Part shown: piece after piece, positions 1 to 12,462 of the stretch | How the letters are laid out: each line of letters starts with the position of its first letter | How positions within the stretch are numbered: the stretch's first letter is position 1 | NCBI GenBank assembly: GCA_025024175.1 | Contig: QCXZ01000003.1 | Location: 38,960,257-39,024,256, forward strand | Direction: 5' to 3' | Source of the DNA: Rhyzopertha dominica | Taxonomy: Eukaryota > Arthropoda > Insecta > Coleoptera > Bostrichidae | DNA length: 64,000 bases | The notes under the pieces: model-generated | Told to the model about the DNA's origin: nothing | The model's input: the letters and a program-made list of their open reading frames with translations, nothing else | Databases searched by the model: none | Translations under genes and position numbers: made by a program

Positions 1-1199
1 AGCTGTTAGATATTTTAAATCAGTTTTACTAATAAGTACATTGGTCGTAGTGCACATGTTAACTGTATAACTTGTATTTTCTTCTCTATAGAGCTAGAAA
101 TGCAAAGTTTACTACTTCAACAAATTAGTCCCAAAAATGCTTCAGAAGGGTGAAATAATATTAAAGAAGGGATTCTTTAAGTATCGAATTTTCTGGCAAG
201 ATTTCGTTTTTTACTAACAAAAAAGCCTAAAATTCATTTTTAGCCAGAGTTGATCATTTACCATTTGGAGTGATATATTTTTATACCGTTTCACAAAATG
301 TCTAATAAATATACTGGTGCATTTAAACCTAACGTATGGTCAATAAAGTGACATAAAAATTCCAAAAGGAACGCAAAAATATAATAAAAATAGGTTATAT
401 AAAAACCAAGTTAGTGTGTACTTCCAGTAATAACCGTAAATCGTCCTTGTTTGAAAATAATTAAGGTTATAGTACTCTAAATTCCAGAGGTCTTTTTTGT
501 AAAACAGCTTTTTGTATTTTCCATGATTATGCAATATTGGAAGAAAAACCTTAATTAATGTCCTATTAAAAATACACATTATAAATTAGATTTCGTTACT
601 ACTATCCTTGAATTGTAAATCCAATAACTGAGTAACCTACAAGTAATGCCTCCTGCGGTTCATAAATAGTTCTAAGTTTTTTCGTTTTAAATACTAATTC
701 TGTGTCAAAAAGGAGAAAGGAAGTGAACGTCAAATAAAATACCTGGTATTTTGTATTATTAAGCTTCTTCAAGCACTCTTTTTGCTGTCACATGATCTAT
801 CTCCAAAGCGAGCGAAAGTTCACACCGTGCAATATGTAACCACCATAGCGGAAATATGTTTTGCAATATTTTTTCATATGCCAGTTTATTTTTAATTCTA
901 CCATATTGTGTTGATAAAATGTAATATTTTCGGCAAGGAAATTAAATTTGCCATGAACATTTCACTTCCTGGATATATTCTTTAAATCGTTTAATCATAG
1001 TAAGTGTAATTAAAAAAATATATAATAGTTGACACGTTGACAGTGTGCGAACTTAGAATTTATGTAAACTTAATGACAGCTTTCCTTATATAGCCTGCAG
1101 CTGTGGTCTTATCTCCAGTGTCTCACAAAGCGATACTAACTTGTGCTGCTGATATCGAAACCTTTTCATCCGATAAAACCATAAAAGTTAGTAGAAAAT
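1..1199. other. AT-rich non-coding stretch
   Basis: No coding similarity, RNA gene or bounded repeat could be recognised. The short open frames here have no family motif. Confidence 0.5.
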
Positions 1200-1324
1200 T
1201 AGATAACAAATGCATCTGTCAGCATTAACACTGACGTGATGACAAAGCCATCTAGTTGCCCTTGATGGAATACTTCCCTTAAGGAAGTGAACGGGATTCT
1301 GTTGGCAGGCCACCTACATACATT
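1200..1324 (+). mobile_element. Half copy of a long-hairpin MITE (family A)
   Basis: The stretch matches one arm of the complete copy at 24770-25166. It carries the same order of blocks: a GCATCTGTCAGCATTA block, GATGACAAAGCCA, then TACTTCC and AAGGAAGTGA. Only one arm is present, so it is a truncated copy. Family A has no coding capacity that I can see. Confidence 0.6.
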
Positions 1325-3389
1325 TGTTTGAAATATTCTAGATTCAAAAACTCATCTTTTAATTTTTTTTCTCCAAATCTTTTTAGTATTATCTTGTTCA
1401 AAAATCTATTTCCATAAGGAGTATTTTCAATAGAAGTCAGAAACACGCCAGCTGAAATTAAATTTGAACACACCCAGAAATGCCTGTATAACTAACGTGT
1501 AATTGAGATATAAACTACCGGCACACTTTAGATGAAACTTATCAGTAAATTTTTTCTTGAAGTTAAACTTAGTTACGGTTAATAACAGGAAAGCAATTTA
1601 TTTGCGAAACAGCTGTCCCGACAGACATTGCCCTGTCCAAATTTCAATGAATTTTCTTGTGATCGTTCTCTAATTCGGGAACAGCTATTAGATATGTGAC
1701 CATGGTTATTCAGTTGNTCGAGTATTTGCTTGAGGAGGAGTATATTCAGAAGTACGCCAANTATATGCGAGATGAATTATATCGGCAGTAGGTACACTGC
1801 CGAAGTGCTAGAAAAGAGTGATGTGCATTCCAGGCAGTCCATGCGATTTTGTTCCGAAATTTAAGTCGCAATTAAATTAGGTCTGTGGTCTGCTTTCATG
1901 TCAACCAAATAATTAATTTTAAATCACAGTTTCACTTCAGATTTCAGAACTCACCATATTTCGTCGTTAAACGATGAAACATTGACGATTTTTACATTGG
2001 AATCGAAATGAAATCACATTTGTTTTACGCGATCGCAAATAAATAAAAGTTTATTACATTTGAATTTGTTTTCCAAATTTTTCATTTTAACGAAAACATT
2101 GAATTATAAAAAAACTATCCCACAACCATAACGAACAAAAAAATAACGCGAACGGCAAAATATCGTCATACAAAAATCCCATGAAAAAAAGTAAATATTT
2201 AACTGCTAATGAATTTGTCATCAGTTAGCCAGTTTTTGATTCTCTTTGAATAACGTTGTACCTAAAAAGGGTGAACTGGGAAGGCGTGTTACATATTTGG
2301 TAAATGGTTTATGATTTAGCCTGTAGGATCTTAGGGAAATCTTTCAGTCGTGTAAAGTGAGATGCGCAAAATAGGTCTCCATTTATTTGTGTCATATTGT
2401 TTGCATAACTTTCACTTTTTTTAATTAAGTTGTAATGCATGCACACATTTAAATTTTAACATTTCTGTTCGAGACTGTTCATCTTTGACTTTGTAGTTTT
2501 TTTTGACGCTAGCTTTTTTCTATACATTTTTGACCCTTACTTCTCTAGTTTCAGTGTCAGATTATCTAAGGATATAGCAGCAGTTTCTTACTAATGATGA
2601 GCTATCATACGATGATTTTGTAATCTAATGTTTGCAATAAAATACGGGTTATTCGAAATTCTATTGAAATATCCCCTCTGGTTGACCAGAATATATTTGA
2701 CTATTATTTGTAGATATGTATATTACTTGTTGGCTTTTATATATCCTTAATAATACCAACACTAAACATGATAGAAGCGATTTTAATTACACCATTTCAC
2801 TGGTTATATTTGAGTTANAGTCTGTATTTCACAATATGGCGANATTCTAGAATGGAAGTAACTNTAAAATCAGTCATGCAACAAGCGATAGGGAGTTGNC
2901 TAACAAATCTATGTAATGTGCTGAATCATATTACCCCCTCACTATATTTTGCAGTTTTGCACGATTTATTTACTGAANTAATCGATTTTCCAAATCACTT
3001 CTCAAATAATCATATCAAATGAAACCCCGGCAACACTGGAGGATACCTCCACTACTTTCATGCACGTGCCAGAGAACACGAATCTCGTAAGAGCCGGACA
3101 AATATTTTTACTGTGTGTAATTTCTGCACATACGTAGGCGAAGATATGGTATTGCGGGGGTACAAGGACTAAGCTCATCCTGTCCTCATTAGATATTCAC
3201 TTTTTATTTACAACACAGAGGCATTTGCATGGAAATCGTGCATTGCATTATGTTGAAATGTCATAACTGTTTACGAGATAATAAATTTCAGTGCAATGTT
3301 CTTGATTCCGGTGTTTTCCTTCTAGAATTTTGTTACTAATAAGATTACTTATCGAATACAGCTTCAGTTCATAATATTATATCATACCC
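1325..3389. other. Unassigned AT-rich sequence with isolated Ns
   Basis: Nothing bounded or coding can be supported. The open frame at 2768-3022 contains several N codons and no recognisable motif. Confidence 0.45.
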
Positions 3390-3430
3390 ATAGGCGTACC
3401 GAAAGGGGGGCAGCTGCCCCACTCCTGGGC
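3390..3430. repeat. Short G/C palindrome, possible transposon end
   Basis: A GGGGCAGCTGCCCC palindrome (about 3408-3421) follows CATAGGCGTA. Similar strings occur at ends of insect transposons, but no partner end was found within the window, so this is only a suggestion. Confidence 0.2.
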
Positions 3431-3673
3431 CTAGACTGCCAACTCTTGGCCCTTCCCTTCTACCATACACTTAGCTGGTTAATTAAGTATGTATTTACGA
3501 AATTGTAAATGAAAATAAATTTATATTACCAGCGTATTTCACAAATTTTCATCCAGAACTCATATTTGACCTATGCAAATGATATTCAATAAGTTACTGT
3601 CAAACGGTTTCCCAGCTTATCTTGATCAGGAATCACAGAACCGCTTTGATGCAAGCTGTAATCGTGTCCTAAC

Positions 3674-4224
3674 TAGGGCTGGGCAAGGTATCGATACTTA
3701 CTCAAAGTATCAATACCTTTGGAGGTATCAAGTATCTAAAGTATTGAAAAATATTCAAAAGTATCGAGGTATCAAAAGTATTCAAAAGTATCGAAGTATC
3801 GAAAATGTTCAAAAGCGTCGAAAGTATCGAAAATGTTTAAAAGTATCGAAATATCGAAAGTATTCAAAAGTATCGATGTATCGAAAGTAATCACAAACAT
3901 CTCAAGTACCGAAAGTATCAAATATATTGAAAGTATCGAAGCAATGATATAGGCTGATTTCCCTGTTTCGTAAGTTATAACTGGATCTTACATTTGATAT
4001 ATTGTACATGCGCCTCAGCATATTTCAAACTATTCCTATTTAAATAATTTAACCATTGATTTATAGCACCTATATACAGTGAAGCAACTTTTATACTTTT
4101 GATACATTCGATACTTTCGGTATTTCGATACTTTTGAGTAGTATCGATACTGCACTGGTATTGAATATCGATTCTGTACCGGTATCGAATATCGATACCT
4201 GTCTAATGGTATCGTTTAGCCCTA
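3674..4224. mobile_element. hAT-type MITE built of TATCGA-like units
   Basis: The 551-bp element starts TAGGGCTGGGCAA and ends in the inverse, TTTAGCCCTA. It is flanked on both sides by the 8-bp duplication GTCCTAAC (3666-3673 and 4225-4232), the duplication length of hAT transposons. The interior is unusual: degenerate tandem units of about 8-16 bp containing AAGTATCGA fill 3690-3950, and the complementary units (GATACTTT, TATCGATAC) fill 4095-4210, so the two ends can pair over a long stretch. The frame at 3573-3890 is only a translation of this repeat. No transposase is present, so the element is non-autonomous. Confidence 0.85.
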
Positions 4225-4431
4225 GTCCTAACCTGCTGGGGCAGGTCCCATGGACGCTATATCCGAGTCACCTAAGGATACTGTTTAAAACTAGGAAATC
4301 ATTACCCGTCTCCTCCTAAATGTTGGAAACATTTTTACAGCGTTGACAAAAAGAGTGAAAAAGAGGGTATCCTTGGTTTTNAGACGTGAGTCATGTGACA
4401 TGTAGAATGGTGAACTTTGTCATAGACCGGG

Positions 4432-4637
4432 TCTATAGAATTATTAATTCAGTGAAAGTTAATTATAGCCTGAATTCAGTTTTTAATGAACATAGATTAT
4501 ATTTNATTGGGTTTACAGAGCGTTTCACTAGTGTTCAAAAGGTCCCGAGTCTCGGTCAAGGCTGGCAATAATTTTGCATTTCATCTAATGCCTGTAAACC
4601 CAATAAAATATAATCTATGAATTATTAATTCTATAGA
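4432..4637. repeat. Inverted repeat (hairpin) with 28-bp inner arms
   Basis: Arms 4492-4519 and 4592-4619 are complementary across 28 positions apart from one N. An outer pair (TCTATAGAATTATTAATTC at 4432-4450 and its complement ending at 4637) extends the hairpin, with a 41-bp unpaired stretch on the left. It is a MITE-like palindrome. The arm contains ATTGGGTTTACAG, reminiscent of the palindrome at 28811-28899. Confidence 0.6.
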
Positions 4638-5666
4638 TATTGTAGATATTGGGTCTATATCTACAGTGTCAGTAGCGGATCTAGCCGAAGCTCCTGGGGA
4701 GTAACAATAAACCTAAATATAGTTTGAAAGTTCTATACGAAAAAATGTTTGAGTAAAATGAAGAAATTTTGGATATTTGAACCTCATCGATAAATTGGTT
4801 TATACTATGCCAAGTGTTTTGAGATTTATACCTTTTCCACTACTTCGAAAAATGCTAAAAGTGCATTTTATCAAATGGAATATTATATTATTTTAACAAA
4901 TTAAATATGATTTAATACGCTTTCAGGTAGTATAGCATTTCCGTGTACCTAAATTTTAAAGTTTTTAAAATAAATGCAATTTTTCTATTTTCTATATTGT
5001 TTTTTCCAATACGTGGCATGACATGCCATGATGTCGCTGAACTTCCTTAAACAGTTTCATGGTTCCATTTAATAGGGCTTTTGGTGCTTTGTTATTAAAC
5101 TGGTCTTGAAATTGATGTTAATAATAACTCAAGTGAAGTTTTTATAAAAGCATTTGTTCTCGTTAGACAATGCGAAGAGGTTGTAGCAAGACCATATTTA
5201 AGTTTTATTGAGATGATCTTTTAGATCACTAAAAAGAATGGGGGGTAGTGTGTGGGATTGAAGATAGATTTTATTAATTGAAAATTTATGGAACGTAATT
5301 TACAGTTTAATTAACTAATTCTCAAAAGTCTTAATTGTAATGTTGAAAATATTGACCATTGCAGGACGTATCAAAACTTGAGCATTAACGCCATCTCAAT
5401 TATCGAATAAAGTTCTTGAAATCACCGAACCACTCGCTAACGGAATTCTTTGTTTTTTACTGTTGTTGCATAAATTGTTTCCTTGAAACTGCCGCATATC
5501 GGTTATAAAACATTACAAAAACTTAAGCTGTAACCACCGGGGTATAATGAGGTGGAGCTCCATCCAGCTAATACAAACAGCTTCGTAATGCCTGGAGAGT
5601 TACACTTTTAAGGAATTCGTTGATCTTCAAATTTCTTTGTATTATCAGATGTTACTGGGCTCTTTT
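4638..5666. other. Unassigned AT-rich sequence
   Basis: No gene seen. The string AGTAGCGGATCTAG near 4673 resembles hAT terminal sequences, but no second end or duplication was found. Confidence 0.4.
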
Positions 5667-6029
5667 TTAACAAACAGAAAAAGTCGGAACTAATTTTTTT
5701 TCTTGAAATCCTTTTTTGGTAACCCTAGGATTTTTATCGCCCCAAAATATTATATTTCTTAGTTTAAAAATCCTTCCTCCCGCAAATTTTGCCTTGTCAG
5801 TCCAGATGATGTTAGACAAGCAGTTGGTACTTATCGTCTTGAACACAAATAACAATAGTCTCACAAAAATGAACCTTCTCATAACGTCCGGCTTCAAAGC
5901 TTCAAGGCTAGCTGAGCGTGTAATGCCTAAATCCTTTTCTGCACTAAGGATTGAAGCTTGTGATATACACAGAAATATGCTGCTAATACTTCTTGGATAG
6001 ATCAGACCAGAAAACCTAAGTAAAACCAC
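5667..6029 (-). pseudogene. Tc1/mariner-superfamily transposase remnant
   Basis: The 120-residue frame has the layout of the first half of a DDE transposase catalytic domain. A LEALKPDVMRR segment (about residues 44-54) matches the region before the first catalytic aspartate. IIWTDKAKF (about 74-82) is the block with that aspartate, in which the usual Glu after Asp is Lys. A WGDKNPRVT segment (about 95-103) follows, ending in a beta-strand region near SVC. The second and third catalytic residues and the N-terminal helix-turn-helix are missing, and no terminal repeats were located. The plus-strand frame 5716-6000 is a shadow. The assignment rests on motif order only. Confidence 0.5.
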
Positions 6030-7620
6030 AGCCTATTTTCAGTATTTCGTGTCATCAGGTCATCTACTTATCTGAATTTGTTTCTTCTTCCAACAGTATA
6101 CTAAAAATTATTTGCCATGGCTTAACCCGACCACTATTAGAAGATTTTACAAGCGGAGTAGTAAATATTCCATGTTCTATGTTATGATTACTAGCATGTT
6201 ATGTAGGTTGGGTGCATCCTGAACTTACCATATTTAACAATAATTTGAATTATGTATAACTAGATCTTTTATATAGGATTAAATCAAGCTTTAATTGTCC
6301 CATAAATCGTGGAGAGATGTTGACTACTTTCTTGCTTAATTTGCATAATTGGAATGAAAGCAATTTCGATTCAGACAGAATGCCCAGCAAAAAGTGAAGG
6401 GCTAGATTACTGTTATTAGTGTTCCAAATGAAGGGTTTTACCTAGCAATTATACAGGAAAGTTCTGTGAAATTTCAGTTAGATATATGTAATTGTGTTCT
6501 TTGTACGGAAACAAAATTACCTATAAGTACTCAAATACCACGTACCATGGCGGCCGTGGAACCGTAACTTTATTCGCTTGCTGTGTGCTTGATATGTAAA
6601 TGCACCACGTATGGTTTGTTATTTTCCCAGGGCAACCCCAAGAAGAGGGTGCCGGAGACGTGATCGGAGTTACAATCGTTGCTATTACGAAGTTTGTAAT
6701 AGTTGACGTTCGCAGAGAATGACCTAAATAGCTGTCATTTTTCCGGATTTCCACAATTTAATAAGCTCAATCGAGGGTTGGCTTGGCCTGCTTGACCAAA
6801 TCAGTGGCGTAGAAATTATTATGAAGCAGTTTTATCTTTAACATAGGCTGGAATATGAAACATTTATAGCTCCAGTTTTCTAATGTCGTAATGAATTGTG
6901 TTGACGTAAACTTGGTCTAACTTTATATGAGCGAGATATAGGAGAACCTGCTCGTTTCTTGATATGCCCTAGCGACGCCTCTGTCCTAGACATAAACTCG
7001 ATTCCGGTGAAATGCCAAAGGATTCGGGCCTCTTATTACGTGTCAGCATCTCAAATAAGAAATCGATAGCGAACAGTGAATCTAGATAGTTAAGTGCGGC
7101 TATCGCTTTTGATTTTATAGGGTCCGTATAATAAATTGCTGGACATGCTTTACGAGGAAACTTTACTGGTCCATAAAATTTACAGTTTTGTAGAAAAATT
7201 TTTCCTATTGATTCCAACTGGGTGGATTTATAAGCCCGAGCTGACGATTAAGTGATTAAATTATATGATGGAATAAGTGAAAATGTTTTTTAATTCTCAT
7301 CATTTGATCAATTTAAGAATATTGTAACTGACGATCACATTATCTGCAGTGAGAGTTACATTTTTCTTTTAAAAAGAACTTCTAAACGTCAAGTGAACAA
7401 GCGACATAAAAACTACTACTCTGGATGACAAAACTCACAACATCTCAAGTTTTGAGTGATGTCACAGGACTTAACCTGAAACTTGCTGCTTGAAGTGTGT
7501 AGTAACACAGAACTGAAAACTGATCTAAGAGAATAATATAGTTTTCCCTTAAATACAACTTAAACGGTAAACAAGTTTGAAGGAATTTCACAAAGCTGAA
7601 GGTTATAGATTTTCAAAATC
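6030..7620. other. Unassigned sequence
   Basis: No coding family, RNA or bounded repeat was recognised. Short frames at 6521-6754 and 6969-7217 (minus strand) lack motifs. Confidence 0.4.
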
Positions 7621-7693
7621 TGCACTGCACTGACGGCATCAGCTGCAGTCAGCACCAGTCTGTACACCGTAGTTAAAAGCGATGGTCTGCGTT

Positions 7694-7770
7694 GGTCAAT
7701 TTTACTCTGTACCCTTACCTGATGAGCCCCAATAGGACGAAACTAATCGTAGGGTCACAGCGGATTGACC
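7694..7770 (+). ncRNA. Hammerhead-ribozyme-like fold
   Basis: CTGATGAG (7719-7726), a short stem-loop (CCCC-AATA-GGA) and CGAAAC (7738-7743) form the conserved hammerhead core with stem II. ACCCTTAC (7711-7718), directly before the core, pairs with GTAGGGT (7749-7755) after it. Further out CTGT pairs with ACAG (7757-7760), and GGTCAAT (7694-7700) with ATTGACC (7764-7770), giving a long stem I. Stem II has one mismatch. Helix III is minimal: either an ATC cleavage triplet with almost no helix III, or a GTC triplet (7754-7756) with a 3-bp CTA/TAG helix. Short helix III is known in hammerheads of retroelements and repeats. Activity is not implied. Confidence 0.6.
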
Positions 7771-7789
7771 AGGGCAGATGATTTATTTT

Positions 7790-10574
7790 CAAAAATGTTC
7801 GCAGCAATCATTTTTTTAATAATTATACGTGTGGTAATGAATTTCTGCTAATATTCTCCTTTAAACTTTTGTTTCAAACATTTTAGTTCACTCACAAGAT
7901 ACATAATTTCACTTATTTGTTTTCTGTCGATTAATTTTGATCTGCCTGTACGTCTATCCTGTGAAATGCACAGTGTTTTAATATTGTAAAAGTTTCTGCA
8001 AAAATATCCGATTTCCATGTCTATTTGACATAATGGGAAACAGTACCTAAATAATAATTTTAAATGTCTTAAGGTTACAGTGCGGTGTTTAATGCCTTAC
8101 CACACGGTGCAAATCACATAAAATAATTACCTAATTCTGCATATTTTAGTTTTCACTACTTACCTACTGATTCAACCAATTTTGCTAAAATTGTATGACT
8201 GGTGAGAGTTTAAATGTTTTTTATCGCATTATATATAATATGTACTGCACCTGTGATTTCCTGGTATTTATAAAATTTTCCCTTACACTAATGAACATTT
8301 TTAGATTTTTATTACGTTGTTTTATTACGCGTTGAATATTCCGTATTTTTTAAATTCCATTTTAATACAATATTAATAATAGTCCATACTCTATAACAAA
8401 AACTAACACCAAGGGCTTAATTTCTATCANTTTATTACCTGTATGACGGGTGATAGTTTACAAATACATTACAGACAAAAACACAAATAGATTGCCATTA
8501 ATTTGCCGATGCTGTTTTTGGGGTAAACGGGAGCTTGACACAATGATTTGCATTACATCATATTTGTTAATAATAAGAGACACTTTCTTCAAATGTGTAA
8601 TACAATAATATTTTAGCAACAAATATATTGTCAGTACAGTTTAATTTTGTTTATATGTATGTAAACTAAAAAGTTTTGTTTTATTTTGTATGGATATATG
8701 GGTTCCTGTATGGGCTTTGCCTGTGGGATTTAAATAAATATTATTATTACTAAGCTTCCGTGTGTGCACTTTTAACCCGTCCTTTTTTTATCTGTATCGG
8801 TTTTTGATCTGGATTGTCTAAAATAATGCTAATATTTTCAAAGCATGTTCTGGTAATATGGAGTATGTGGATGACTGCAGAAATTCGCTTGAGGAATATA
8901 CATTATACAATCATTTTGAATACCTCACCATTAAATGTGTGCATGTGAACATTTTGGCTCACTAGTAAAGTTTTAAGAAATAATAGATATCTTGTTTGTA
9001 TATTATAAGTGTTCGATAATTAGAGAACAAACCTGAACTGGAAATGGAACTGAACAAACGACACTATACCTATTGTTAAATGATCCCTGAATGTAAAAAG
9101 TCAAATGTATAATCTAGCCCGCATTCGATTTGTCCTCGAATTTTTTATTCTGCTGAATTGTGTATACACAATGAGCAGCTCTGTTCAAGGAGAAAAGGAG
9201 GAACTGATTTACACGCCATCGAATACAGAACAGTAAGTAATTGTAAAGCAACTCGAAGCGAAAATTCAAACGCGAGTGCTCACGACAAAACAAGGGAAGA
9301 ATTGTAGCCCATTCAGTCAGCATTTTGCTAAAAGGTTCTCTCTTCTTGGATGTAACGTGGGCTGTAACAGTATCAAAATATCTTACCTTCCGGGCCACAA
9401 ACCTTTGGTTCGGTTCAGCGGATGGAATTTAAAAATTAGTTGTTCATTAATTATTCTTGGTTCACGCTTAGTTTTGATTTCGAAAATAGTTAAAATGGCA
9501 AAGTAGCGAATTACAAAACATTTTATTCTAATAATTCCATTATCTGTATATCCAATATTATTCGTGGAAATCAAACAAACAGAAAAACTTGTATATTACA
9601 CTCTTGAATATATTTTTTACTGCTTGGTTTCTACATAAAAAGTACACTATATGTATTTATTCGATTCATCACGTTACTGCCTCTACATGTAGTTATGCTG
9701 GATTTAGGTGTAATAAATACAAAAGCACAGTTATATACTGTAGGTATTGTTTATAAAGATTTCGGTAAGCTATAGGTATCGGTTTTTCTACAAAAGACGC
9801 AGCGATCGATCTAAAAATTGCTAAGCGTAGATTTCTGAAGTGCAAAAAATAAAAAAAGAATAACTTTGTTAAAGAGGCAGGTTGTACATACGTTGCACTG
9901 TTATGCATTATTCAGTGTCAGATGTAAATTCAGCAATTTTACTTCTCTTACTGTTAGTGATGCGAGTTTGCAACAGATTTCCGTTGATTCTTCCTCGTCA
10001 AATGAGAATAAAAATTGACAGTGCTATTTGAAAATACTTAAAACACTGATTCTATCTATTACGCGTCGCACGGATAAACCCGCCATTGAAGTACTGGGCT
10101 GTACACCAAAATGTAGAATCGGTTGCAAAATTCATAAAATAGTCGGTAGTTTTAAATCTCACTCAGTAGCGTTATTTAAGAGAAATATGTACAGTGATGA
10201 GCTTTGGATAAGTACTTTCAAGTATACAACAACTGAACAATATTTTTTGAAACTACATATAATAATCTTTTAGCCTGGTTTCCATACGCGGACGTAGCAT
10301 GACATTTTTTGCAGTTGACTATACGTAGCAAAGTAATGCCTATCGATATTTGCAGTATCCTAGGTTACAATCGGGACACCTTTTTTTAAATGCACTTATG
10401 TCATTACGGCCACTTTATTTATACTGCCGTACTAACGAAGAAACTGCATATGCAAAAATAATGAAAACTGAGTTAAGCGCAAAAGTCGGTTCTAGACTCC
10501 TAAAATTACATATTTCCGTAGTAAAAACACCGTATTTAAAACCCCAAATATATGTTTTTCAAAGAATATTATAC
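7790..10574. other. Unassigned AT-rich sequence
   Basis: No gene could be supported. TGTATGGGCTTTGCC followed by AAATAAATA near 8705-8745 looks like the 3' tail of a non-LTR retrotransposon, but no coding part precedes it. Overlapping short frames on both strands at 9114-9574 are not recognisable. Confidence 0.4.
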
Positions 10575-10611
10575 CGTTGAGTGAAGAAATAAGAGTACCG
10601 ACGCTGTCATT

Positions 10612-11940
10612 TAACCATTTAGTGCTGGACCAAGGCTACCAGGGGGCGTGTTCACGAAGTGTCAATCTCGGAACAGCACCCAAGTTTCAAACCACTTTTT
10701 CCACACGACTCCTGACACAAGCGAATTGGCGCGTTAATCTGTTGCCCCGCCATTGCAAACGTCGATTACTCCCCTTAAATGCCTGTAAGCGCTTTTTATA
10801 ATCTGTAGGTCTGCCATTTACCATTACCACAACGTCTGATCCTTAGCGCTGTATATGGTTTGGTATATTAATAACTGATATACACTTTTTTATATTTATA
10901 CAGGATATTCAAATATATAAAATTAAAATACTAAAATTTATAATTACAATATGAATTATTACCGCACCGCATGAGATGCCTCTTTCATAATTCATCCAAC
11001 CTATATATGCGTTTAAAATTTTTAAATAAATCTATTATAGGTAGATATTAGTTTTAAATAAAAAAAAGGCTATAAGTGATTTTAAGATCGTAATATTAAT
11101 AATCAATGCATCCGTTGGGGAACTGTGGTTCAGTTTTTAGCATTATGCTAAAAATGCGTTGTTTTTTTAAGGATAATTATTTGTCCCGAGAAATCCCTAC
11201 ATTTTGTTCCGTGTGTCCCAATTTACTGACGATACAAACGTAACAACAGAACAATCAATAGTATTCAATTTCTGAAACACCATTTTTGTCTTGGTGTTCT
11301 ACGCAGCATTTCTTTAAATAAAAAGGTTATTGGTAGATAGTAACGTCTTTCTAGTTGTATACAGGATGTCATATTCCTTATATCTATACGAGTATGCATT
11401 AGTAAGCGATATTTGAAGAGCTAGTAAAAACTACAGCTTGAAAACATATTTTAGGGCCTTATTTAGACAAGTATAGTTTTTAAGTATTCTGCCATTCTGC
11501 CTCCAACGATATGTAATACGTATTATTTGGATAAAAAATGCTTTAACAACGATTTGTCGGAACTCTAAAACAAATTTAAACAAAAAATTACAAGCTCTTT
11601 AAAAAATCGTCATTTTAATACATATTATCTTAATAACTCAAAAACTGTTGCAGATACTTTAAATTTGCAAACATTATTGTTGGGCATAGAATTTAGCAAC
11701 TTTGCCTCGATTTAAGCTACTTTCTAACTATTTAAATAACAAAATTATCCATGCACAGACACGATGGGTGTGATGCCCTGTGTATATTTATACAATATGT
11801 ATATTTATTACTGATACTGTAATGCAATTCTAAAGTTAAAAAAAAATTGTTTTCGCATTTGTTTACTAGATTGTAATATTCTGTAGAGCATACCGGGCTA
11901 CCACCCTGGTACGCGTAGATCCGCAGATCCGGTGTTGCGT
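10612..11940. other. Non-coding 5' part of the P-like element
   Basis: About 1.3 kb between the left terminal repeat and the promoter holds no recognisable coding sequence. A CCAGGGGGCG string lies just inside the left end, and a similarly placed G/C-rich AGAGGGGGCAG string lies near the right end (14811-14821). These may be subterminal transposase-binding sequences. Confidence 0.35.
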
Positions 11941-11954
11941 ATTTAAGAAGCTAC

Positions 11955-12080
11955 GGAACAGTTCCAGAAACCAAAGTTCAGACTTTCGGGAAAATTCCAG
12001 AGACTTTTCGACAATTGTTCCAGAAACATTCCATAATAGTATATAAAGAAGACGGCAAACCCGCGTGGTCAATCAGTATT
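11955..12080 (+). promoter_or_regulatory. Heat-shock-type promoter of the P-like transposase
   Basis: Three clusters of alternating GAA/TTC units lie just upstream of a TATA box: GGAACAGTTCCAGAA (11955-11969), TTCGGGAAAATTCCAGAG (11985-12002, with strict 2-base spacing TTC-GAA-TTC-GAg), and TTCCAGAAACATTC (12018-12031). TATATAAAG follows at 12040-12048 and a TCAGT initiator at 12073-12077, about 33 bp downstream. This matches the architecture of insect hsp70-type promoters, with heat-shock factor trimers binding arrays of inverted nGAAn units. Heat inducibility is inferred from the sites alone. Confidence 0.65.
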
Positions 12081-12462
12081 TGATAGTGAATGTAGAACAA
12101 CAAAAGTGTCAACTAGAAGACGATTGCTTTAGTGTATGCAGGTGGTTGCAATTTGTTGTGTTATAATTTGTGATAGTGAAATCTGGTGCAAAATAGGTGA
12201 CAACTGGTAAGTAGATATATTTTTATTAAATTAATTAAATTGTAAGTCACATTAGTTCTTACTGCATTGTAGAACAAGATAATTAGATTATTTTAAAGCC
12301 TGTAATACCTCTTCAAAATTAAATATCGGTAACTTTACCTAATAAAACATGTTTTTTTTTAATATTTAGTAATTGCAAGTCTACGTAAAAATAGCGTAAA
12401 AGTAATATATCAACGTATCTTTACAAGTATTATACTCTTTTAGTAGGGTATAAGCTCACACC
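12075..12462 (+). other. 5' UTR exon and intron of the P-like transposase gene
   Basis: From the predicted initiator the leader is A-rich. A strong donor (GGTAAGT) at 12207 and an acceptor after CTCTTTTAG ending at 12443 define a 237-bp intron. The second exon then runs 19 bases to the ATG at 12463. The splice sites are read from consensus only. Confidence 0.45.

Noticed and set aside
3573..3890. 105-residue frame rich in Lys, Tyr and Arg as a coding gene
   Set aside because: It is the translation of the TATCGA-type repeat of the hAT MITE.
11866..12072. 68-residue minus-strand frame
   Set aside because: It overlaps the promoter and heat-shock-element cluster of the P-like gene and has no motif.
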